Positions 23,166 through 34,881 of a stretch of 64,000 nt of DNA are shown piece by piece. How positions within the stretch are numbered: the stretch's first letter is position 1; each line of letters starts with the position of its first letter. The notes beneath the pieces are model-generated. The model was given only the letters and a program-made list of their open reading frames with translations. It ran no database searches and was not told the origin of the DNA. Made by a program: the position numbers and the translations under genes. Origin of the DNA: Thuidium tamariscinum (Eukaryota; Streptophyta; Bryopsida; Hypnales; Thuidiaceae); the NCBI GenBank assembly GCA_947034885.2, contig OX344752.2, positions 18,972,001 to 19,036,000 of the forward strand. The letters are read 5' to 3'.

Positions 23166-25942
23166 ATGCTAGTCTTTTGTTGCTCTTGAGTCCATTAGTT
23201 TTTTCATTATCTCGATTCTAAAAAAAAAATTAGAATTTGGTCAAACTTCCTTCATACCCTCAATACATTCATTGAATATAGTAACTTAGTATAGTGGCTT
23301 AGTATATTGATTTAGTGTATTGGCAAAGAGGTACTATAGTATCATGCTTTCGCAACTACTTACTTCAAAGTTTAGAGCAACACTTTGAATAAATTCATTA
23401 TGATCATTCAAGTTGTATCTAATTACATATGTCCTTCAACAATTGTCTCAACAATTGTTATTTGTACTTCATTTTAGGAAGGGTATATATTGAGCTTGAA
23501 TACCAATTATAAAAAAAATTGGAATTGAATTTCACAAAGAGAATTTAGATTGTCTTTCAAACTTTGGTCAAAACCTTAGAATGTTGAAGTGTTACATATT
23601 CAAACCCTATATGTCACTTGAGTAACATCTAATATGTTCAATTCATCCAACTCTACTAAACATACAATAGAAAAATGGATTAGTAATGTTTTTAAAAAAC
23701 TAATCTTACAACATTGGAAAGAAAAGAAAAGAAAAAATAGTAGTAGAATAAAAGAATGGATAGCCATATGCTAACTTCTAATCATTTAAAATTCAAATAT
23801 CAACAAATAATGCAATTCATACGAATGATTCAATAAGTGTCTTCTTAACTAATAAAGGTCCAAATACCATTTTCTGGCAATATAGCAATTTTTGGCAACT
23901 CAAAACAGATAGAATTTTTTTTTCTTTGAAATTTTCACAAATGTATCTGAGGAGTCACATTAAGGTTCAACAATTTTCATAACTTTTGACTACATGGTTA
24001 AAAAGTTATTGCATAATATGTCATTTTCATCATTCTGCAGGCAAACCATAATACTTCTTTAAAAATCACTTTTTGAAAATTTACCAATTTGAAATTGATT
24101 CTCTAGAATTATATTTATGTTATAAGCTTTGAATCATTCCAATTTGATTTTTGAGATGAAAGTTATGAAGAGTTTTAGTTTGCTGGTAGGTACGAAGTCT
24201 ATGAAAACTATGTGAAATCTAAAAAATCAGAAATAGTACTTAAATGTAGTTACAATATTGATTTTCTAAAAATAGAAAAACATAAAAAATAGTACAAGTG
24301 TTTCTTGCAATGATCCACTCTCTAATGCAAACATTCTTTTCTATAATCTTAACCCAATAAACTATGTTCCCTTGGTCCACAATTGTTTATTAACGGAATT
24401 GAAACTTTTGACACCAATTTTCATTACAAAAAATCAAAAGGATTCAAATTTTATAACATTAGAATCCACAAAGAACATAACTTATGATCATTTACACCCT
24501 AAACAAAATTCAAAATACAAAAGCCTCTATTTGACCTTCTCAAACATCCTTGAAAAGCATGAAGTTCAATCTAGGCACTAATTTTTGGATGGTGGGAGTT
24601 TACAATTCCTCCAGATTTGTAAATTATTCTTTCAATATAGAATTTTTGAATTAATTTTTCATATTGAGTTTTTCTGAACATAATAAATGACATTATTGAA
24701 TAGCCATTATAAATATAATATAGTGTAAGGCTAATCCGAAATCCATCTGGCACAATGCAACAACATCCAAAAAGTTTCATCAACCTGGAAGAATTCATTG
24801 ATAAAATTATTGAATGTCATTAGGATTTAACTACAAACAATGAAAAATTGAGAGGATGAAATCATGAAATATGTTGCATTCAATAGAGTTAATCATAAAG
24901 TAAATCCCAAATTGTGTGAGGTGTGTTAGAAGAAGGCTTAACTAAGAATAGTACAAAAGAATCACAACACCAAGCTCCATTACATCCTAGTTTGGATGTT
25001 TCAAATAGATTTGTCTCATGTTTATGTCAAATTCTAGCTCATGGTGATTCATTGCACACACTATATAATTAACTCTAATATGTACAAGATTGGTGATTGT
25101 AGGATTATGATATTCAATTTTAATGCTTCAAAGTCTTTAAAACTACCAACAATAATGTTAAATTACTAGAGTACAAAGGCATGTTTTTCCATCCAATTTT
25201 TCCACATAGTTACTTTTTTCATTATGTTTAGTATGGTCTACATTGAATAAATAATCATTTCCATTAGTATTTGAGTTAATTATGTTTAAGTTTGCTCCCA
25301 TGATTTAACCTTAAAAGGATGTAGAGGCTAAAAAGTGATTGACGGATGACTCCACTATAGAAACAAAAATGTGCCTATTGGGTTAGTAATTGAAGAAACT
25401 AGAGATTCATACCCTTTCTATGAAGTGAAAATTAATGCCTCAAAATAGAGGTTTAGATGTGGTAATGGATTCTATGCCAAGCAAGAATGGCATGTTATCT
25501 TGGAATCAAGCTTAGTTGTGCCAAAATGGCAAAATCCTAATATTCACTGGAAGAGCAATTTTGGTGACTACATTGTAATGGAAGGGTTAATTCTTTGAAG
25601 GGTTAAGGAATCAATACCAAGTTCTTTTTACTTTGAAAAGTAATACAATTACTTACGTAGTGTAGTCTTTGCAATTCAAACATTCCATTTCACCACCGCA
25701 AACTTATCAATGAAGTGAAGTAAAATCTATAGCAATAAAAGCTCTATTTTTGACGCCCTATGTTTGTAGGAATAATACTATTTGAAAAGCAATAGTAAAT
25801 AGAATGAAGATTGTAGTGTACAAAAGCTCGAAGAGTGACTGAGAAATTCTTCAAGTCCTTTTTATTTTCTAAATCAATTTGATCAAGGTCAAGGTCAAGT
25901 TGGCAATTTCAAATGTCAATAGTTATCCACAAGCAATGGTAT
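23166..25942. other. AT-rich intergenic DNA
   Basis: Nothing with recognisable coding or RNA character was found. There are short A-rich runs such as the AAAGA repeats near 23720. Confidence 0.5.
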
Positions 25943-26866
25943 TTAACCCCTCAAGGACTGAGAGGACACAATGTGTCCTCTCTAAAGTTTTCAATGGCAA
26001 TTTTTTGGAAGGGTGAAATAAATCTCAATATTTTGGGAACTAAGATCTTGTACAAAAAAAAGTTTATATACTTTTTGTATTTTCTGATTCTCTAATTTTG
26101 AATGTCATAAGTAGTCAAAAATTCATTTACGAAATGTAGTTGAGAGTGTAGTCTAGTAGGAAAAGAGAGCAAGTATAATGTTTTTTCATGAAAAGAGTAG
26201 TGGAGATGGAAAAAAAACATCTTCTTACACAATTCTATTCTATAATCCACACAAACAAAAAAAATTGAAAAAAAAAATTCAAATTCTTGTTTTTAACAAT
26301 TTTTTGAATAAAAGGTTCTATCAATTGTAATTAATGACACAAAATAATTAAAATGATTTCAAATTTTTTAAAGATATTCCAAAAATATGATAATAATATT
26401 TTTTGTAAAATTTCAAATATTTATCCATATATAAATTTTTAAGAATTTTGTAGGATCCAATTTGCTTGGAATTGACTTTCTAGTCTTCATGTTTGAAAAT
26501 GTGTAAAAATTTGAGAGATTTTTTTTTCTTCAAATTTTTAAATAAAAAAATAAAAAATTTCCTGTAGATTCCAAAAAATTCTTCTTGGGAGGTTAAAAAA
26601 TATTTATTCATCTTTTTATTAATTTTTTTCTTCAAAACCAGCAATTTAGACCTATCAAGTTAATCATCCAAAATTGTTATAATCTAAAGATCTAACGGTC
26701 CAAATTTCCTAAAATTCATTCCATACATACTAGATAAAGTAATCTTTACTTTTGTACGGTTAAAATTAAAAAAACTTATTCACATCTATGTACAAAAAAA
26801 TATCAAAGTCCTAGAATTCATTGAAAACCTCCATTGTCAAAACCATGTTAGTCCTTAAGGGGTTAA
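25943..26866 (+). mobile_element. TTAA-flanked piggyBac-like element, family E variant
   Basis: The left end TTAACCCCTCAAGGACTGAG and the reverse-complemented right end TTAACCCCTTAAGGACTAA are near-identical for about 18 bases. TTAA lies at both ends (25943-25946 and 26863-26866). A small hairpin (GAGGACACAATGTGTCCTC) follows the left end. The interior is AT-rich and shows no transposase. Confidence 0.7.
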
Positions 26867-27260
26867 AGGTGCATACCAACAATATAAACATACAAGCTTA
26901 ACCCCTAAATGCCCAAGTCTTTTCAAGCGTGTTTTGATTATGAAAAAAGTGCATGAGCTTGTAGTCTTCCCTAGTGAAGCAAATTGATATTTTTCCAAAA
27001 TCTAACTATATAGATGTTTAAAGAGCTTGTTTATTATTGATTACACAAATTTTCAGTAAAAAATTGCATAGGAATTGTAAGATTATAATGAGAAGAGAGT
27101 ACATTTTCTATATTTAGTATATTGCCTTTTTCCACAATGTTTCTCAAATTTGCATATTATTTTTTGGGGGGATTGGAGGTGACATAAAAAACTACAAAGA
27201 GTATTAGCACACTAAAATGCACCCTAAAAAACTTAACTTCATATGAAAAGCTATTAAATT

Positions 27261-27735
27261 CATTACCATTAGAAAATACTTGAACCCAAAAAGAGGCCGC
27301 TTTGTAATGCAAAAATTTGAGTGCAAAGAGCCTTCACAACTTACTAATTAGGCCAAGAATTCTATGATGAATTCAAAAATTAGTCATCATTACTCAATCC
27401 ATCTCCATGATCTCATGAATTAGTGGGTGGGAAGAGCCTTCTAAATTCACTAATTGGCCAAGAATTGCACTATGAATTCAAAAATTCACCATCATTACCC
27501 AATACAACTTCAAGATATCATAAATCTCATGATGATTTCATCATGAAGGATGGAATACATGCCAAGTGGTGGTTGTCTCTTCATGAAGGATGGAGGACAT
27601 GCCAAGTGGTGGGTGTAATGCCACATATGATTGCTCTCATACTCATGCAATTACATGCAATTACATCCAATTAGTGCTAAAATTGGTAAGAAAACTCAAG
27701 GCCTCTTTTTGGGTTCAATTCTTTTCTAATGACAA
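27261..27735. mobile_element. Nested inverted-repeat unit with 38-bp arms
   Basis: An arm at 27261-27298 containing TGAACCCAAAAAGAGGCC is inverted at about 27699-27735 (GGCCTCTTTTTGGGTTCA). Between the arms are a direct repeat of about 111 bp (starting near 27321 and 27432, GAGCCTTC...ACTAATT) and an adjacent 40-bp repeat. Target-site duplication could not be defined. Confidence 0.6.
27541..27620. repeat. Two tandem copies of a 40-bp unit
   Basis: TCATGAAGGATGGAATACAT at 27541 recurs as TCATGAAGGATGGAGGACAT at 27581. Both are followed by GCCAAGTGGTGG, giving an exact 40-bp period. Confidence 0.85.
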
Positions 27736-28485
27736 TACACCTTGCAATTGTTGAAATGCAATTATTTTTAATAAGTAGAAATTGAAAACAACTCCAAATC
27801 AATAGTTGTATGTTTAAATTTTCATTGGTGAATATCATGAAAACACTTTCCTCTTTCTATTGAAACCATTTTCAAAGCAAATGGATATGTACAATTTCAT
27901 AGATCTCAAATCAAGTAGAACTGCATAAAGCTATGAAATGAAATAAAATTTGCAAGCTTTACACTTCACTTATGATATATGTACACCTTTGAAGACCTCT
28001 CAATAATCCAATGAAAAATGAAAGTTTTCAATAGTCAACCCTTAAAACAGCCTGAATTTTTTTTAAACGGTCAAAGAATTTTAACTGCCCATTCAAAATT
28101 GGGCTTGAAATTTCAGATCGACCATATATGATTGATTGGGCAGTTAGGGGTTAACTCCTAAAGTCCCAAGGCCTTTCTTTCATCAAAAACCACTATAACA
28201 AAATGTAAAAAAAAATTGAACTACATTCTTTTTGCATATCTAAATATAGAATCTTGAAGTAAACTCATACATAAATGTGTAGAAAAAATTTCAAAACTTT
28301 GACCCCATAGATTGCAAGATATTCACATTTGAAATAGAGAATTTGTTTTACCACCTTCCTCTATCAGATTATTTAGCTTTGAATCATCTTCACTTAAAAT
28401 TTAGGTATATTGATTTTGAATTTCTAATTTTCTATGTTACAGAACTGAGTTCAAAGTCTAGGAATTATCATTTTGCTTTTATAAT

Positions 28486-28587
28486 ACACCTCATTTACGT
28501 TCATGAAAAAAATCATTGAAAAACAGATTCTACAACACACCTCATTTACGTTCATGAAAAAAGTCATTGAAAAACAGATTCTACATT
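28486..28587. repeat. Two tandem copies of a 51-bp unit
   Basis: ACACCTCATTTACGTTCATG begins at 28486 and again at 28537. Each is followed by GAAAAA and CATTGAAAAACAGATTCTAC with one or two differences. This is a recent local duplication. Confidence 0.85.
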
Positions 28588-29099
28588 GAAGGAAAACCTT
28601 AATGGCCTGAGGTGGAGCTCAAACACATCAATCTCAATACCAAAGTGAGATTGTTTTACCAAGAGATCTTACCTTGTCAATTGCACTATTAATTGAATTC
28701 AACAGGTTACTTTTTCAAAAAGACGCTTTCCTTGCCTAAAAAAAAAGTATCCATAACGGGCATAAGATATCCAAATGAAATGAATGCTTCCTGCATTAGA
28801 ATTACAATCTCTGGAAAAGAAACTTCATAATTCAAAAAAGTTATGTGCGGATTTCCCACACTGAAGTAAAAGAGAAGGCTCATTGCACCATAACTTTTAT
28901 TCCCAAGACACATTTCAAACTCTCAAAGGGCCAATGTGTTTCTGTCTTCACCCAAATTTCAGAAAATCATGGCAAATACCGAGACTGTAATGCGTTTCTA
29001 TATTTAACGAGTCTCAGAAAACCATGATGACGAATGTTGAGACTGAAGGAGCAGCCAGATATCAAAACTCATTGACGGAGACAAAGGGACTTCAGGGTT

Positions 29100-29890
29100 C
29101 GAAATTCAGTACGTCCATTCCATTCGATGATCAGAAACATCAGAATTCACCTCCATTGACATGGACGAGAGAGCTTAAAGACTACATCACACGACGGTAA
29201 AATTCAGAAAAGTGACAGATCACTCGCCCAAGAAACTCTGACGTCCGTAGAAAATTGCATTGGGCAGTCGGGGTAAACCCAAGGAAATCTCCGTCAAAGA
29301 CGCTGACATAGTCACTGAATCTCAACGGATATGGCAGGAATCAGTGAATCACTGCCAAGCAGCCAATCACACGTGAAATCGAAAAATATCACCATAACTC
29401 ACCGAATGCACTGCCAAAATTCAAAAGAGACAATCGAGACGATGATCTTTGAAAGCTCATGAACATGCAAGATTCCTCAGTGGCTAATGTCCCCCCCAAA
29501 TGGACGAAGAAATACCTGCACAGAGGAGGATTCAATACTGCCCAAGTCCAAGGGAAAAGGTGTCTGCTGTGGCAGTCTCTAGGGTCAAATCCTACGGCTG
29601 ATCTGAAAAAACTAAGAAGCAGATTGGAGGATGCGAAAAATATGTCCAACTCCAAAGATGCAAAATTCAAGTGCATCCTGCGAAGAACTCTACAGAATCC
29701 TACTTTAATAGATATTGAAGGAACTCTCCTACGACACAGCACAGAAACGGCTTAAGAAATAGAGACGCCCGACGATGAAGGTAAACGTTCAGCCTCTACA
29801 CATGCAGCACAGATACATTCATACATGCAAATCCTTCACATACTGAAACTTCAGAACACCTTCTCTTAAGATCTCCGAGGCAACCCAGAT
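29100..29890 (-). other. Reticulon gene 1 3' region with duplicated downstream block
   Basis: The region lies 3' of the reticulon stop codon, has gene-like composition and is homologous to 49700-50489 beside the second reticulon. Positions 29591-29714 are identical over 124 bp to 50188-50311. On the - strand, a donor-like TGTGCAG|GTATTT at about 29533 and a further GTGAGT at about 29400 are paralleled in the other copy, so a spliced 3' UTR is possible. Open frames occur on both strands but match no known protein. Confidence 0.55.
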
Positions 29891-31438
29891 CTAGAGCACT
29901 TTCTTCTCCTTAGCTGGAGCTCTAGGGATCCTGCGTAGAACCGTGTCATCCAATTTCTTATACTGGACATTCGCAGCATCAGCAGCTGCTTTGGCGTGAT
30001 GATCGATGACATCCTCATACGTATCGTAAACGAACGGAATCACGTGCAACAAAACCACACCTATCACAACATTTTAGAATTTTCAGGTCGTATTCAGAAG
30101 CCCTAAAATCAAGTAAACAATTCCTATCGGAGAGAATGATAATTCAAAAGATGAATATATAAGACGATTAGATTTCGACTCGAATTGAATGAATGAACTC
30201 ACCGATCCAGATACAGGTGAGGAAGTTAAACCAAGATGTAACCGTAGATACCAGCCACAACAAAGCAACAACCTGGAAATAACGCATCAGACCCATCAGT
30301 TTACGAAAAACGCTCAACTATGACTATCACAACGACGTAAATTCAAGACCAACTGCGAACCAATGATGAGCTTGACTGCATACGCTTTTCCGGTGACCTC
30401 TATGCAGTCAATCCAAGAATATGAACGAAATTTGAGGACGAAAGCGCGAGTCAAGACTCAAGCGCTCAGCGTCAACATTTACCTTGAGGAAGAGCTTGAA
30501 ATCCTTGCCAAGAGCAACATCCCGAGCAATGGCCAAAACCTTGTTAAGCTCCACACGGAAAATGTTCGCTGCCCTCGTGACGAATTCCTCAGAAACAGAC
30601 AGTTCAGGAACTGGGGGTCCGGCCCTATTCATAGACAAGGCATTGCAAGACTCAGAACCCCTCAATTTACACGATTCAGATGAAACTATCAATCCCGCCA
30701 CAAAATACTTATCCCAGATAATTCTCCAATGAAGAAAATAAAGACATACCGGTTCAATAGAGCGGCAACATTCGCCCAGACGAAAAGGATAACTACCACG
30801 AACAGAAGGATGTTCGACAGAAGCGTCAGGAAGGTGTAGCCAGACTTCTCCAGGAGAAACCAAGTAAGAGTAGACCCGCCTAACACTCCCGCGGATAGAT
30901 ATTTGTCCTTCCACAAGAACGAATCCGCAGCTGTACAGGACAGACACGAAGATGAGCGAATAGATCTTTAACAACATATCTCCCAGAGACTCTACTTCGA
31001 AATCCAAGAAAAGTTAGAGAAAAACACAAAGATTAACTATTGACTTCGGATAATACCAGCAGAACACGATTTGTGTGCGCGTGCAAAGGATTCACACCCC
31101 ATTTAACTACGCAAACGAAATGATGACACGATCGCGGAGCGAGTGATCAGAAGTTTCGCAAGAACGATTAAATCATATCTATATTAAAGCATTTGTAATA
31201 CTCAAGATATTATTCCAAAGATTGATGTCCTCGGCAAGAAAAGAAACTCACCTCGGCCTCCACCAAGTATTTGGTGCACATTCTTATCCTTGGTCAAAAA
31301 TCGGTTGCCCGGTCCATACTGCGAGGCATACCCTGAGGACGGAGCCGTTTCGGAAGCAGGTAATTTGTTCACTGCCTGCGTGGCAGTGTCAACAACAGAC
31401 TCCGGCGTGTGATGCGTGACATCGCTTTGTTCGGACAT
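29891..31438 (-). CDS. Reticulon-like protein (RTNLB), copy 1
   Basis: Predicted 249-residue ER membrane protein that bends and tubulates the endoplasmic reticulum. Five exons join in frame with GT-AG introns: 31438-31252, 30930-30750, 30624-30483, 30272-30203 and 30060-29891. The N-terminus (MSEQSDV...) is hydrophilic and cytosolic. The reticulon homology domain starts near residue 58 (QILGGGRAADSFLWKDK). It has two long hydrophobic hairpins, TLTWFLLEKSGYTFLTLLSN onward and ALLWLVSTVTSWFNFLTCIW onward, separated by a loop with PVPELSVSEE. The tail ends lysine-rich (RAPAKEKKVL). Domain order, the W-K-D-K start and length fit plant RTNLBs. A diverged paralogue lies at 50490-52044 with the same exon phases. 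The start was chosen as the first ATG giving a complete N-terminal exon in both copies. Confidence 0.93.
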
Positions 31439-32519
31439 GGCTGCTGGGTTACCTCGTCAAACCTGTTCAAGCTCCAACTTTAGTCAAAACCGACCCAGAC
31501 CAAGTACAGTCGCGACACTTGCAATCATTTACGGAGCCAGCACGCTCAAGCCGAGCTATCAAGAACCACACCCACGAACTGTAAACAACGCACACCTCCT
31601 TCCACCAACACAGCAAGACACTCTCTCGCTTACGATCCCGCTGTAAACAACTGTAACCCCGATCGCAGCTAAAAATAGCTCCACATTTCACAGAAAAGAT
31701 CCAAATGGTCCAAACAAAGCATTTAAAAACACCTTATGTCAACTCCCGTCAAAACCACACCACCACCGTCTCACCTTCTAAGACTTTAAAAAAAAGCCGT
31801 CCTCGCAAAATCTCACACCTCTTAAGACAACAAGAGAAGACCTCGCTAAATCTTACGCCTCTTTAAACCGAACCAAACCAAACCAAACACCAAATCTCAC
31901 ACCGCCACTCTAAACCACTCGCATCACCGAAACCTGAAGACACTCGCGCAAATTGTAAAAAAGAAAGCAAGGAAAACCAAACGTAATCCCGGCCGCAGAT
32001 CCGAGCTCTCGACTTCCTTCCACTTACCACTTTTCCTTGCCACTCACGCTTGCCACGTGGTGCAAAACCGACGATGACAACAACAAGAGCAGAAACTCAA
32101 CGAGCGTCGGAGAGAGACGAGGCTTGAGCTTACTTGGGAGAAGGAAGAGCGATCCGCGTGGTGAAGAGCGAATTGCAACGGCGGAGCTTGTGACGGCTGC
32201 CGCGAAGAGTGGGAAGCGCAAGAGATGGCGAGACCTAAGTTGGAGAACTGGGAAACAATCGAGTAAGAGAAGCATAAGGGACTATCGTAAAGGAGGGAAG
32301 GAGGGAGACGGAGAAGAGAGAGGGGGGGTGGACGGGAGCGGGAGAGAGCGGCAGGGAGCGGCAGGGGAGCGCTCAAGTCCCCCTCAAGGCGCTCTTGCCC
32401 GGCGCCAAAATTTTCAGGCCCCGCCCGTGAAAATTCGGGCCCCTCTTTTTGAATCTTTGTAGGAGCTTCTAGATTCCAGGACTGTACCCCTGTTACGCCT
32501 CGCCAGCCTCTTTCCCACA
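31439..32519 (-). promoter_or_regulatory. Leader and promoter region of reticulon copy 1
   Basis: This stretch upstream of the start codon is homologous in patches to the region above copy 2 (for example TGCCACTCACGCTTGCCA at 32039 and 52569). It becomes strongly GC-rich and purine-rich at about 32090-32400, as in a promoter or leader. The open frames on both strands are by-products of composition. The transcription start was not determined. Confidence 0.5.
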
Positions 32520-33683
32520 AGGTGGGTACCTCCCCCCCAAACCACCACTCTTTTCTTCTGTGCCTAAGTTAGTTACTATTATGAGAATGGCTAAATCTTC
32601 ATGTATTCTTGTGCACAAATGAAAGGAGGTTCTATGGTAGGAGGCTCAAAAAGCGACTGGCATTTGCAATCGTCCGTAGGGAAGGCAAAAAAGAAATGTG
32701 TAGAAGTTCATAAATGAAGCAATGTTTGTGTGGTCAGAGGATGTGGGTTCTCTATGCTTGGTTTTTGGCTCTTGACAAGGTGACTACTAGTGATCCAATG
32801 ACTAGTTCTTACTTCCATTGTTGGTGAAAATAACCTTCTCAAAAATAATAATTTTTGTAATAGTGGTGGATCCATGCTGAGAGGATGTACTTCCACATGC
32901 ACAATTTTCATCTGACATGGGGACTACTCTACATTGTTTTTTTAAACAAATGAAATGGAAGACCACTCCAATTTTGATTTCGTGAAGACACCATTCAGAC
33001 TTTTATGTGCATTGTGTACTTCTACCTTGGTTACTTCTTGGACTTACTTGCTCTATTAAAAGTCATGTTGCAACTGAGAATTTCTGTAACCTATGAGCAA
33101 TAATAGATACATATGCATTTTTACTTCATTAAATTATAGTTTATTCATTATAGCTCAAAAAATTCTAATTCTACTTACATTAGAATTGCTCTTCACTTCT
33201 CTGTCCACTAAAATCAAGCAAACCCCATTAACTTGCATACTATCTTCTGCAACGGAGTATTTGTCCTTAGATGGACGCTTTATGAGCCTCCTACCATAAC
33301 ACACCAAAGAATATGACATTTGGATATTGCATTCAAAAGTTATGGAGGAATAAAGTTGGATCTAAACTAGTTTTTTCTACATAGGTATATAACCAGTTAT
33401 TGATTCTTTGAATGCTAATTTCACACTGTCCCATTGGCAAACTATAATCATTGACATTACAAAATGCAACTCATTCAGTCTTCTATTCTTTCCATTTGCT
33501 TTCTACACCCTTGGATTATGAAGATCAAAGATTGTAGTTGAAAAATGGACAACTAATAATGCACAATAACATATTTGCCATCAATGAAGCTCATCCGGTG
33601 TCTAATACATAATTAATTTTTTAGATGTACCAAATGTGAAGATGGTGGATTAGGATTAGTGGCACATTTGGGAGTGCCTACCT
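32520..33683 (-). mobile_element. TA-type element related to family A, interrupted by another element
   Basis: The left end AGGTGGGTACCTCCC and the reverse-complemented right end AGGTAGGCACTCCC have the AGGTRGG terminus. Sequence on either side of the inserted element, TCTTCATGTATTCTTGTGC and ACACCAAAGAATATGACATT...CAAAAGTTATGG, joins into the conserved core of family A (1568-1840). This shows that the 662-bp element at 32635-33296 landed inside it. Confidence 0.6.
32635..33296. mobile_element. TA-flanked 662-bp element nested in a family A relative
   Basis: Ends are TGGTAGGAGGCTCAAAAAGC and its inverse (GCTTTATGAGCCTCCTACCA), flanked by TA at 32633-32634 and 33297-33298. The interior is moderately AT-rich and no transposase is encoded. 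Confidence 0.78.
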
Positions 33684-34357
33684 TAATTGTGTTCAAATAG
33701 TCAAGTGAGCAATGTTTATATTATCCTAGAAGAGGATGGGATTTAGTTACAAATTAAGGATTCTTTTTTTTTGCAATGTATGAAGTTTTGGAATATTATA
33801 AGTGAAATGCCTAAAATATTTTTGAATTTTTTCTTCTGAATTGCCTAATTTGGAGAATATTTCAAAAGCATTGTAAGAAATTTCAAACAACAACATTTCC
33901 AGGTATAAAACTTTAGAACATTTATTCAATTATTATTATCAATTTAAAAAGACAAAAAAAAAACAAGAACACATATAGCAACCAAAAACAAATGAATTAA
34001 AAAAAAAATTTTAATCATCACAACCCAAACGAGAATAGCTATAGTAAACAAAAAACAAAAAAATTTATACCAAAAAGTGTTGAAATTCTAAAATGTGATT
34101 TTCAATTTGCTAAATTAGATCATTCAATAATAGAAAGGGAAGTATTTCGGTAGTTCTATTGCCAAGTCTAATCTTCATACATGGTATTAGCTATTATATT
34201 GCCTAATTTTTATTGGATTTTTATTAGATGTGAAAAGAATATTGTAGAATTTTTTTGTATGTATTTTTTTAGATATTACATGGATAAATTATGATTTTTC
34301 AAGGTGTTGAAAACAAATATATGAAAAAGTAATTATACACTCTACTTAATATTACTA
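33684..34357. other. AT-rich intergenic DNA
   Basis: No supported gene, RNA or repeat boundary was found in this stretch. Confidence 0.5.
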
Positions 34358-34368
34358 GTGTGCCTTGT

Positions 34369-34604
34369 ACGTTGCTAGTATGTGAGCATAGAAAGTGTGA
34401 GCCTATGAGTCTAGAATTCTATACACCTATAGTATAGGTGTCTATATTATAGACACTTCAATGATTATAGTGTATCTATATTCTAAACAACTATATTATA
34501 GGTGTTTATGCTATAAATACCTTCAATGAGTGTAGGATACTTATTTATACTTAGGCTCAAGGCTCATAGGCTCACACTTCTATACTCACACACTAGCATC
34601 ATTG
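34369..34604. mobile_element. MULE-like inverted-repeat element with 11-bp direct repeats
   Basis: Inverted arms of about 40 bp contain TGTGAGCATAGAAAGTGTGA and continue through GCCTATGAG. The left arm starts near 34371 and the right ends near 34602. Direct repeats GTGTGCCTTGT at 34358-34368 and 34605-34615 flank the unit. Long terminal repeats with a 9-11 bp duplication fit Mutator-like elements. The interior is an A/T-rich series of TATAGTATAGGTGT-type palindromes. Confidence 0.65.
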
Positions 34605-34881
34605 GTGTGCCTTGTGCTATTGCTACAGTCAAAAGTAAAGTATGAATAATTTTTAAATTTTTTCGACCATAAATAATTAAAAAATCCATAACTTTTCTAC
34701 CATAGGTCAAAATGCCATGCAACAAAGCCCGTGCACCCCTCCTTGTTGAGAGCTTTTCAATAGTACCAAGCACGCGACTGGGAGACATATAGTCCAAGAG
34801 ATCTCAACTTGACAAATAAATAAATAAATCAAAACAAACAAACAACCTATCTTAAGGTATAGATTTATGAAGTCAGTGTTA

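Larger units (their letters stand above)
26898..28154 (+). mobile_element. TTAA-flanked piggyBac-like element, family E copy 2
   Basis: The left end reads TTAACCCCTAAATGCCCAAG and the right end, reverse-complemented, reads TTAACCCCTAACTGCCCAAT. TTAA lies at 26898-26901 and 28151-28154. Termini match the copy at 9181-10515. Another inverted-repeat unit (27261-27735) is nested inside. Sequence just right of the end (TTAACTCCTAAAGTCCCAAG) resembles the start of a further copy sharing the same TTAA, but no right end for it was found. Confidence 0.72.

Noticed and set aside
28151..28600. A further TTAA element starting TTAACTCCTAAAGTCCCAAG
   Set aside because: Only a left end resembling family E is visible. 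No matching right terminus was found.
29459..29755. 98-codon frame on +, with a similar frame near copy 2
   Set aside because: The DNA is identical on both strands across 124 bp, so frame conservation gives no coding evidence. No family match. Kept as a finding, not called as a gene.
30408..31007. 199-codon open frame on - across reticulon copy 1
   Set aside because: It runs through introns in a frame other than most reticulon exons. The spliced five-exon model explains the region and is duplicated at copy 2.
32044..32520. Long overlapping open frames on both strands upstream of reticulon 1
   Set aside because: Purine-rich, GC-rich leader DNA gives stop-poor frames by composition. There is no conserved counterpart above copy 2.
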